25,019 nt of DNA. Source: a bacterium. GTDB lineage: Bacteria; KSB1; UBA2214. This document shows, in pieces, positions 1 to 5,618 of the stretch (position 1 is its first letter; each line of letters opens with the position of its first letter). Location of the stretch: positions 1 through 25,019 of the forward strand of contig JAKQKF010000534.1 in assembly GCA_029560815.1 (NCBI GenBank), given 5' to 3'. The notes beneath the pieces are model-generated. The model had not been told where the DNA came from, did no database searches, and worked only from the letters and a program-made list of their open reading frames with translations. Made by a program: the position numbers and the translations under genes.

Positions 1-127
1 AATCGCTGAGGAAAAAGAGACGCAGATCACGCTGCAGCACCTGCGCCTGAATGATCACCTGTGCCTGAACAGCAGAGACGGCGATCATCCAGATTAAAAT
101 AACTGTGGCCAGTTTTCGTCCAACCAT
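1..127 (-). CDS. Exported protein, N-terminal 42 residues only (runs off window start)
   Basis: Reading the minus strand, an ATG at 127-125 follows a strong ribosome binding site (AGGAGG, about 5 nt spacing) and opens a frame that stays open to the window edge. The first 42 residues begin MVGRKLATVILIWMIAVSAV. This is a typical Sec signal peptide: positive n-region (R4, K5), hydrophobic core, and an AVQA|Q cleavage site near residue 22. The visible mature part is QVIIQAQVLQRDLRLFFLSD, which I do not recognise. The protein is therefore periplasmic, outer-membrane or secreted; its function cannot be told from this piece. A sigma-54-type promoter match lies about 40 nt upstream of the start codon, so the gene may belong to a nitrogen, motility, envelope or exopolysaccharide regulon. 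That last point is inference. Confidence 0.75.
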   Translation of the reverse strand, partial: MVGRKLATVILIWMIAVSAVQAQVIIQAQVLQRDLRLFFLSD

Positions 128-167
128 CTGTTCCTCCTGCGGATGAAAAATAACATCCTGTACTTAT

Positions 168-184
168 TGCAAATAGAGTGCCAG
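168..184 (-). promoter_or_regulatory. Sigma-54 (-24/-12) promoter for the exported-protein gene
   Basis: On the minus strand the sequence reads CTGGCAC-TCTAT-TTGCA. This matches the RpoN consensus YTGGCAC-N5-TTGCW at every defined position outside the spacer, with invariant GG and GC in correct register. A start point about 12 nt downstream of the GC would fall near 157. That leaves a roughly 30-nt leader carrying the AGGAGG site before the ATG at 127. Position and orientation both fit the gene, which supports the call. No enhancer site was identified. Confidence 0.6.
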
Positions 185-243
185 CGACAGGTTGGCAAGA
201 GCAGCTGATAATTAATGAATTACAGTCCGAAATGCGCGCCGGC

Positions 244-304
244 GCCGGCCTCTTTGTGCGGAGATGAAATGGTGTCTCACCTGGCGACAGCCAGGTCTGC
301 CGGC
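244..304. other. Potential three-way-junction RNA/DNA fold between divergent genes
   Basis: Outer arms GCCGGC (244-249) and GCCGGC (299-304) are complementary. They enclose two directly abutting hairpins: GAGA/TCTC (261-278) and ACCTGGC-GACA-GCCAGGT (279-296, 7 bp with a tetraloop). The left outer arm is part of a 12-bp GC palindrome at 238-249. Neither side has a T-tract, so this is not a simple intrinsic terminator. I do not recognise it as a known riboswitch. It lies upstream of both the minus-strand exported-protein gene and the plus-strand dehydrogenase, outside the predicted transcripts of both, so it could be a protein-binding region or an unannotated RNA. Confidence 0.3.
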
Positions 305-316
305 CATGGAATGCCC

Positions 317-345
317 TTGCATTTTTAGGCACAAATGCATACATT
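317..345 (+). promoter_or_regulatory. Promoter with internal inverted repeat upstream of the SDR-metal transporter genes
   Basis: A -35-like TTGCAT (317-322) and a -10-like TACATT (340-345) are separated by exactly 17 nt. The region between them is an inverted repeat: TGCATTT (318-324), 8-nt spacer, AAATGCA (333-339). A repressor bound there would block RNA polymerase. The downstream genes include a zinc/manganese-type ABC transporter, so a Fur/Zur- or DtxR/MntR-type metal regulator is a reasonable guess, but the repeat does not match a canonical Zur box that I know. The predicted start near 352 leaves a leader of about 40 nt. Confidence 0.45.
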
Positions 346-392
346 AATCAACACGCAACGGCGCTTATTTATTTAACTTCCGGCACATCCAC

Positions 393-1181
393 ATGAAACT
401 GGCTCAGGAAACCATCCTCATCACCGGCGCCTCTTCCGGCATCGGCGCTGAACTTGCGCGGCAGCTCGCCCGACGGGGATGCCGCCTGATCCTGACCGCC
501 AGGCGCAAAGAACTCCTCGACAAGCTGATCTCAGAGCTGCCGGGAGGGGTGGAACGGCATCAGGCTTTCTGCTGCGACCTCTCGCAGCCGGGAGAGGTGG
601 AGTCCATGTGCCGGAGCATTAGGGAGAGCTATCCGCTCCTGGACGGGATGATCCTTAACGCCGGGGTCGGCGGAGGATTCAATGCCTTCGCCATGGATGT
701 GGCCGGCATCCGCTATCAGTTCGAAGTCAATTTCTGGGGCGTGGTCGAAACCATCGCCCGGCTTTTACCCCCTCTGCTGGAGCGGCAGGCGGGCTTTATC
801 GCTGTAACCTCCAGCCTTGCCGGTTATCGCGGGATGCCGGCATCGGCCCCCTATTCGGCCGCCAAGGCGGCCTTGACCCGTTTCATCGAGAGCACCCGCA
901 TCGACTGTCAGGGAAGCGGTGTTCATTTCACCGTCATCTCCCCCGGTTTCGTGCGTACGCCCATGACCGAGAGGGGAGAGGGGTGGCGGCCTTTTATGAT
1001 CAGCGCTCCCCGGGCCGCAAAAATCATCATCAGCGGGCTCGAGAAGAGGCGGTATGAGATCCGCTTCCCTTTGCCCATGGTCCTGCTCGCCCATTTCGGG
1101 CTTCACCTCCCGGAGGGGCTCTATATCAAACTGCTGCGGGGACGACGCAAGCCGCGGCAGGTCAATCCGACCGGCGCTTAA
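393..1181 (+). CDS. Short-chain dehydrogenase/reductase (SDR)
   Basis: This 262-residue protein is a classical SDR: an NAD(P)-dependent oxidoreductase with a Rossmann fold, probably cytoplasmic. The cofactor loop TGASSGIG lies at the N-terminus and the structural NAG motif sits mid-protein. The catalytic triad is visible as S141 (in VTSSLAG), Y154 and K158 (YSAAK). An arginine pair after the second strand (TARRKE) favours NADP(H) over NAD. The C-terminus ends with a basic segment near GRRKPR. The substrate cannot be inferred. The ATG at 393 has only a weak ribosome binding site but gives the expected N-terminus just before the first beta strand. The zinc-binding lipoprotein gene begins 29 nt downstream on the same strand, so co-transcription is likely, though no functional link is obvious. 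Confidence 0.9.
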   Translation: MKLAQETILITGASSGIGAELARQLARRGCRLILTARRKELLDKLISELPGGVERHQAFCCDLSQPGEVESMCRSIRESYPLLDGMILNAGVGGGFNAFAMDVAGIRYQFEVNFWGVVETIARLLPPLLERQAGFIAVTSSLAGYRGMPASAPYSAAKAALTRFIESTRIDCQGSGVHFTVISPGFVRTPMTERGEGWRPFMISAPRAAKIIISGLEKRRYEIRFPLPMVLLAHFGLHLPEGLYIKLLRGRRKPRQVNPTGA

Positions 1182-1210
1182 TCCTGAAACTGCTGAATGG
1201 ACATCTTGTT

Positions 1211-2095
1211 ATGAGAAGAATTGCGCTCCTTCTGCTCGCCGCGTTTTTTGTCAGCGCGGGGTGCGGAAAAACACCTCAAAGCCACGGCAAACTGATCATC
1301 GCTGCCAGCATTCCTCCACTCGCCGATTTCGTCCGGCAGGTGGGAGGTGACCAGGTGGAGGTGGTGACCATTGTCACCGGGGCCATCAATCCGCATACTT
1401 TCGAGATCACCCCCGAAACTGTCCGCAGGGCAAGCCGCGCCCGGCTCCTCGTTATCAACGGCCTGGGCCTGGAATTCTGGGCTTCCAAGCTGGTCGACAC
1501 CATCGGCAAAAGCTCAATAAAGATTGTTGATACCAGTGAAAGGATCCCCCCCATCGAGGAGGATACGGAGCATGCTCATGGTCACGGAGGCGCCAATCCG
1601 CACATCTGGCTTTCACCGCCGCTGGCCATCCAGCAGGTGGAAACCATTCGTGATGCCCTGGTCGAGGCTGACCCCGGCAACGGCTCCCTCTATCGCCGCA
1701 ACAGCCAGAGCTTTGTCGATTCCCTGCGCGCACTCGACAACGAGATCACTCTGGAGATCGCCGGCTGGCTGCAGAAATCCTTCATCTGCTTTCACCCTTC
1801 CTGGGTCTATTTTGCCGCCAACTACAAACTCAACCAGGCGGCTGTTATCGAAAAACGGTCCGGTTTTGAGCCGACTCCGCACGAAATCGTCGAGATCATC
1901 GAAATCGTGAAAAGGCTGGATATCTCCGCCATCTTTGCTGAAAGACAGTTCCCGACCCAAAGCAGCGAGACCATCGCCAGGGAGTGCGGCGCCAGGGTCA
2001 TCAGCCTCGATCCCCTGGGCGACGATGCGCCCGGATTTTCCTACATCAAGCTCATGCGCCAGAATGTTGCCAAAATGGCGCAGGCCATGAAATGA
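1211..2095 (+). CDS. znuA: Zinc/manganese ABC transporter substrate-binding lipoprotein (ZnuA/cluster A-I family)
   Basis: This 294-residue protein captures divalent metal outside the inner membrane and delivers it to the permease encoded two genes downstream. The N-terminus is a lipoprotein signal peptide with lipobox VSAGC (Cys near residue 18). Metal-ligand positions typical of the family are present: H62 (NPHTFE), H131 (NPHIW), H195 (FHPSW) and D267 (SLDPLG). A short histidine-rich stretch (H121, H123, H125 in HAHGHGG) precedes the second ligand, as in zinc-type members, so zinc is favoured over manganese. The central long helix and two-lobe layout fit the usual length. The stop overlaps the ATPase start (ATGA, 2092-2095), giving tight translational coupling. 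Symbol assigned by family and operon context. Confidence 0.88.
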   Translation: MRRIALLLLAAFFVSAGCGKTPQSHGKLIIAASIPPLADFVRQVGGDQVEVVTIVTGAINPHTFEITPETVRRASRARLLVINGLGLEFWASKLVDTIGKSSIKIVDTSERIPPIEEDTEHAHGHGGANPHIWLSPPLAIQQVETIRDALVEADPGNGSLYRRNSQSFVDSLRALDNEITLEIAGWLQKSFICFHPSWVYFAANYKLNQAAVIEKRSGFEPTPHEIVEIIEIVKRLDISAIFAERQFPTQSSETIARECGARVISLDPLGDDAPGFSYIKLMRQNVAKMAQAMK

Positions 2096-2907
2096 GCCCC
2101 GAAATGAACGATGTCGTCATCTCCTGCGAGCATCTCTCTGTGGCCTACCAGGACAAACTCGCACTCGAAAACATCACCTTCAACATCCACCGTGGCCAAT
2201 TCTGGGGCATCCTCGGCCCCAACGGCTCGGGCAAGACCACCCTGCTGCGCACCATGCTCGGACTCATCGAGCCGTTGAGCGGTTCAGTACGCCTTTTCGG
2301 CTGCTCCCCGCGCCAGCTCGGCGTACTGCGCGACAAGATCGGCTACGTGCCGCAATATGCCCAGATCGATTTCAACTTTCCCCTCAAGGTGCGGGACATG
2401 GTGATGCTCGGTCGCAGCCGCAAGATGGGCGTTGGCAGACGGCCCGGGAGCGATGACTGGCGCGCTGTGGATCAGGCTCTCGCCAAAGTGGAGATGACGG
2501 ATTTGGCGGAACGCCAGATCGGCCGACTCAGCGGCGGCCAGCGCCAGCGCGCCCTCATCGCGCGCGCCCTCGCCCTCGAACCGGAACTGCTCATGCTCGA
2601 CGAACCTACCGCCGCCCTCGATGTCGGCGCCACCGAGGGATTTTATGAATGGATCCACCATATGCACCAGCAGATGAAGATCACCCTGCTGCTGGTCTCC
2701 CATGATGTCGGAGTGGTCTCGCGTTACGTCTCGGCCGTAGCCTGCCTTAACAAGCGGCTGGTTGCCCACGGGCTGCCCCAGGAGGTCCTGGGCAGCGAAA
2801 CCCTCGAAGGCATGTACGGTTGCGATGCCATGTTCTTCCGCCACGGCGATGTGCCGCATATGGTCGTGCCTGCCCCATTTCACGACCCGTCCCACTCTCA
2901 CCCCTGA
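2092..2907 (+). CDS. znuC: Metal ABC transporter ATP-binding protein (ZnuC-like)
   Basis: This 271-residue ATPase powers metal uptake with the adjacent permease and binding lipoprotein. Visible motifs are Walker A GPNGSGKTT (42-50), the ABC signature LSGGQ (146-150), Walker B LLMLDE (166-171, D170/E171) and the switch histidine H204 in LLVSHD. The ATG at 2092 overlaps the lipoprotein stop in an ATGA arrangement; a second ATG at 2104 is an alternative start. The frame is open further upstream to 1984, but that part only reads inside the lipoprotein gene out of frame and is not expected to be translated. The C-terminus is histidine-rich (HGDVPH, HDPSHSHP), a common trait in zinc-handling proteins that may help metal sensing or buffering. 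The permease gene follows within 12 nt. Confidence 0.92.
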   Translation: MSPEMNDVVISCEHLSVAYQDKLALENITFNIHRGQFWGILGPNGSGKTTLLRTMLGLIEPLSGSVRLFGCSPRQLGVLRDKIGYVPQYAQIDFNFPLKVRDMVMLGRSRKMGVGRRPGSDDWRAVDQALAKVEMTDLAERQIGRLSGGQRQRALIARALALEPELLMLDEPTAALDVGATEGFYEWIHHMHQQMKITLLLVSHDVGVVSRYVSAVACLNKRLVAHGLPQEVLGSETLEGMYGCDAMFFRHGDVPHMVVPAPFHDPSHSHP

Positions 2908-2918
2908 TCGAGGTATTT

Positions 2919-3767
2919 GTGGAGATCCTCACCTTCGGTTTTATGCAGCGCGCTCTGCTTTCAGCGACGATCATCGGCACCGTCTGCGCCATCATCGGCG
3001 TCTACGTGGTGCTGCGCGGCATGGCTTTCATCGGCGCCGGCATCGCCCATGCCTCCTTCGGCGGAGTCGCCCTCGGCATCACCCTGGGCGTGAATCCCCT
3101 GTTAACCACCATCCTTTTTTGTCTGGCAACCGCCTGGAGCATCGCCTTTCTCAGCGAGGGGCGCAAGGTGAGCGAAGACAGCGCGGTGGGCATCTTTTTC
3201 GCTTCGAGCATGGCCTTCGGCGTACTTCTCATCGGACTCATGAAGGGATATCAGGCTGACCTCTTCGGCTACCTTTTCGGAAATATCCTTGCCGTCAGCC
3301 CTGCCGACCTTTGGTCCAGTCTCGCCATCGGCGCGCTGGTCATTCTCCTGGTCTGGTTCTTTTTCAAGGAGTTTCTGCTCTTTACCTTTGACCCTGAAAT
3401 GGCCCGGGTGACCGGTCTGCCCGTCAAGGCCCTCAATCTGCTCATGATGAGCATGATCGCCGTCACTATCGTCATTTCTATAAAGAGCGTGGGCATCGTG
3501 CTGGTCTCAGCGCTGATCGTAACCCCTGCGGCTTCGGCCTACCTGCTCAGCGATGATTTTAAAAAGATGATGCTGCTTTCGATTATCCTCGGGGTGGGAT
3601 CGACCTGGACGGGGCTCTTGCTTTCAGTCTGGTTGAATCTCGCTTCCGGAGCGACCATCGTCATGGTCGCGACCGTGATCTTTTTCATCTGCTACTTCTG
3701 CAGCCCGCAGCGCCGCAAGCTGCGCCGCAATATCGAGGAGCTCAGGGTGGAGGTGAAGGAAAAATAA
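2919..3767 (+). CDS. znuB: Metal ABC transporter permease (ZnuB-like)
   Basis: This inner-membrane permease of about 282 residues belongs to the ABC-3 family and completes the operon. Hydrophobic segments are spread along the whole length, for example LLSATIIGTVCAIIGVYVVL near the start and VVIFFICYF near the end, consistent with 8-9 helices. The hallmark RGMAFIGAGIAHASFGGVALG segment near residues 30-50 is typical of ZnuB/MntB proteins. I chose the GTG at 2919 because it starts just before the conserved FGFMQRALL motif and lies 12 nt after the ATPase stop. Upstream in-frame codons to 2820 overlap the ATPase heavily and encode a non-membrane, Arg/Pro-rich stretch. An ATG at 2943 is a shorter alternative. 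The basic tail (RRKLRRN) should face the cytoplasm. Confidence 0.88.
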   Translation: MEILTFGFMQRALLSATIIGTVCAIIGVYVVLRGMAFIGAGIAHASFGGVALGITLGVNPLLTTILFCLATAWSIAFLSEGRKVSEDSAVGIFFASSMAFGVLLIGLMKGYQADLFGYLFGNILAVSPADLWSSLAIGALVILLVWFFFKEFLLFTFDPEMARVTGLPVKALNLLMMSMIAVTIVISIKSVGIVLVSALIVTPAASAYLLSDDFKKMMLLSIILGVGSTWTGLLLSVWLNLASGATIVMVATVIFFICYFCSPQRRKLRRNIEELRVEVKEK

Positions 3768-3797
3768 AAAGGGGCCCTGCCGTTGATGCAGGACCCC
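3761..3797 (-). terminator. Rho-independent terminator of the acyl-CoA synthetase-like gene
   Basis: Stem arms GGGGCCCTGC (3771-3780) and GCAGGACCCC (3788-3797) pair with one mismatch around a 7-nt loop. On the minus strand the stem is followed by a T-rich run (complement of AAAATAAAAA, 3761-3770). It therefore ends transcription of the minus-strand gene whose stop lies 28 nt before it. The U-tract overlaps the last codons of the convergent permease gene. On the plus strand no T-run follows the stem. Confidence 0.85.
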
Positions 3798-3824
3798 GCA
3801 GGTCTCAGACCGTTCAATTCGCGA

Positions 3825-5345
3825 TCACGACGCCCGCAGAATCGAACGCACAGTCTGGGCCACGGAACGGAAATCGATCTTGCCGCTGCCCATCTTGGGC
3901 ATCTCTTCAATGACGACAAAGTTTTTAGGCAGAGCGATCGACGGCAGCTGCTTGCCCATCTTTTTGAGAATATCGCGCTCATCAACTGTGGACGTCACAG
4001 CAGCGACAATTCTGGCCCCCTTGAGGGAGTCGGGAATCTCGACCACGCAGCAGGCGACACCCGCCGGCAAAAAGGATTCCAGCACGCTCTCGGTGCGCAC
4101 CAGCGATACCATCTCGCCACCGATCTTGACAAAACGCTTCAACCGCCCGCGATGCCAGACAAAGCCTTCCTCATCGACCACCCCCATGTCACCGGTGTCA
4201 TACCAGCCATCCTTGATGTGGAGGGAGGTCTCCTCGAGATCGTCGAAATAGCCCTTCATCACCAAATCACCCTTGACCAGGATCTTGCCCTCCTGGCCCG
4301 GACCGAGCGCGGCTCCGGTACCGAGATCCGCAATCCTGAGCTGCACGCTGGGCAGGGGGCGGCCAATGCTGCCGGGCTTGTTCGCTTCCGGAGTATTGAC
4401 GGTCACCCCAGGACTGGTCTCGGTCGTGCCGTAGGCCTCGAGCAGGTCGATGCCGTGTTTGGTCCGGTACCCTTCCCGCAGCCAGTCAGGGGTTTTATCG
4501 GCGCCGGGGACGACAATGCGCAGAGAGGCAAAGTCGCCGGGCTCGGATTCGCGCAGGTACCCGGCGAAAAAGATCGGCGTGCCGGCAATCATCGTGGGCT
4601 TTTCCTCACGGATTATGCGGGGGATATTTTTATATTCGAGAGGATTGGCAACGGTAACATTGGTCATGCCGACCACGAGGGGCAGCCAGAAGTTGGCATT
4701 GTGGCCGAAGACATGGAAAAGAGGCAAAACCCCCATCATCACATCTTTTTCACTGAGGCCGAAAACCTTGACCAGATCGACGATGTTGGAGCTAAAGTTG
4801 CGGTGGGTGAGCTGCACCCCCTTGGGATCCTTTTCGCTGCCGCTGGTGAAAAGAATCACCACCGTGTCATCCTCTTTGGAGGAGGGAAGGGTGGCGAAGA
4901 GCAGCGGTGTGGGAAGCTTGGAGCGCAGCGCCGCCTTGAGTTTGGCCGCGGTGCCGATGCCGGCGAGAATATCCTCGATGAAGATCATCCCGGGCACGAT
5001 GCGGCAGTTGATCTTTTCGACCAGAGCCCTGGAAGTTATGATCGTCGTAAAACCGCATTTGTTCTGGGCGTACTCGCAGTTCTCCGCAGCCCCGGTGGAA
5101 TAGTTGATCATGACCGGGACCTTGCCCGCCAGGACGACCCCAAGGGTGGAGAGGATCGAGCCGGAGGAGGTCGGAATCATCACCCCGATAAAGCCCTCCT
5201 TGAACTTTTTAATATAGTCGGCGAAGATAAGGCCGGCGATCAGAACCTTGTCGTAAGAAAGCCGGCGGTCGAGGGTGCGGTCTATGATCGCGAGCTTGCC
5301 GCCCAGCCGCTTTGCCGTACGTATGAATTCATGATGAAGGATCAT
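3825..5345 (-). CDS. AMP-forming acyl-CoA/acyl-ACP synthetase-like protein (ANL superfamily)
   Basis: This 506-residue adenylate-forming enzyme activates a carboxylic acid, probably a fatty acid, through an acyl-AMP intermediate. The core motifs are in order: TSGSEKDPKG (167-176, phosphate loop), YGTTE (305-309), YDTGD (382-386), the hinge GRLKRFVKIGG (400-410), and the C-terminal catalytic lysine K489 in PKMGSGKID. The overall look (ILFTSGSE, LPLFHVFG) resembles the synthetase half of Aas, the acyl-ACP synthetase/acylglycerophosphoethanolamine acyltransferase, but no acyltransferase domain is fused here. The ATG at 5345 has a GAGGTG-type binding site on the minus strand. It is a single-gene unit with its own promoter, palindromic operator candidates and terminator, which suggests regulation by a ligand-responsive repressor. 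Exact substrate unknown. Confidence 0.88.
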   Translation of the reverse strand: MILHHEFIRTAKRLGGKLAIIDRTLDRRLSYDKVLIAGLIFADYIKKFKEGFIGVMIPTSSGSILSTLGVVLAGKVPVMINYSTGAAENCEYAQNKCGFTTIITSRALVEKINCRIVPGMIFIEDILAGIGTAAKLKAALRSKLPTPLLFATLPSSKEDDTVVILFTSGSEKDPKGVQLTHRNFSSNIVDLVKVFGLSEKDVMMGVLPLFHVFGHNANFWLPLVVGMTNVTVANPLEYKNIPRIIREEKPTMIAGTPIFFAGYLRESEPGDFASLRIVVPGADKTPDWLREGYRTKHGIDLLEAYGTTETSPGVTVNTPEANKPGSIGRPLPSVQLRIADLGTGAALGPGQEGKILVKGDLVMKGYFDDLEETSLHIKDGWYDTGDMGVVDEEGFVWHRGRLKRFVKIGGEMVSLVRTESVLESFLPAGVACCVVEIPDSLKGARIVAAVTSTVDERDILKKMGKQLPSIALPKNFVVIEEMPKMGSGKIDFRSVAQTVRSILRAS

Positions 5346-5372
5346 TTTTCACCTCAAATCGTGGTGACGGTC

Positions 5373-5401
5373 ATTATTAATGAATGTTATTCATTAATAA
5401 T
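5373..5401. promoter_or_regulatory. 29-bp palindromic operator overlapping the -10 box
   Basis: Arms ATTATTAATGAAT and ATTCATTAATAAT are perfect 13-bp inverted repeats around GTT. The palindrome covers the -10 hexamer of the promoter for the minus-strand acyl-CoA synthetase-like gene. A dimeric repressor bound here should block transcription. The core TGAAT-N3-ATTCA resembles sites of TetR-family fatty-acid regulators (the Bacillus FadR box contains TGAATGA/TCATTCA half-sites), which fits the gene, but the regulator itself is not in the window. Confidence 0.6.
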
Positions 5402-5425
5402 ACTAAAATCGCTGCAAAAGCGCAA
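5397..5425 (-). promoter_or_regulatory. Sigma-70-type promoter of the acyl-CoA synthetase-like gene
   Basis: On the minus strand TTGCGC (5425-5420) and TATTAT (5402-5397) are separated by exactly 17 nt. The start point would lie near 5390, inside the 29-bp palindrome, with a leader of about 45 nt ending in the GAGGTG binding site before the ATG at 5345. Confidence 0.55.
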
Positions 5426-5432
5426 CTAAAAA

Positions 5433-5447
5433 ATGAATAATATTCAT
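5433..5447. promoter_or_regulatory. Second operator half-match upstream of the promoter
   Basis: ATGAAT-AAT-ATTCAT is a 6-bp-arm inverted repeat. It shares the core TGAAT-N3-ATTCA with the larger palindrome, centred 53 bp away (about five helical turns). It lies just upstream of the -35 box. Two same-face sites flanking a promoter suggest cooperative binding or looping by one repressor. Confidence 0.45.
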
Positions 5448-5572
5448 ATTTGTGCAGCATATCGCCCGGCTGGAGGAGAAGGTCTTGATAAAATATAGCT
5501 GGAAGTGTTGACGCAAAACGGTGGGCTCCACGACCGGCAGCGGCAGGTTGTCAGATGAGCGGAAGGCACAGA

Positions 5573-5606
5573 ACCGGCGGAGCGCAGTGCGTCGCGCTTC
5601 GCCGGT
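5573..5606. terminator. Strong GC hairpin 3' of the S9 peptidase gene, no U-tract
   Basis: ACCGGCG (5573-5579) and AGCGC (5581-5585) pair with GCGCT (5594-5598) and CGCCGGT (5600-5606), giving a near-continuous 13-bp stem with an 8-nt loop. It begins 13 nt beyond the peptidase stop on the minus strand. No T-run follows on either strand, so it may protect an mRNA 3' end or act with Rho rather than be a classical intrinsic terminator. Confidence 0.45.
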
Positions 5607-5618
5607 GTTGAATCTGCT

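Noticed and set aside
1984..2091. Upstream extension of the ATPase gene
   Set aside because: Lies inside the binding-lipoprotein gene in another frame; the ATGA overlap start at 2092 explains the gene fully.
3783..5429. Long plus-strand open frame opposite the acyl-CoA synthetase-like gene (548 codons)
   Set aside because: It mirrors the real gene in a GC-biased codon pattern, is rich in His/Gly/Asp without any domain motif, and the minus strand has full ANL motifs, promoter and terminator.
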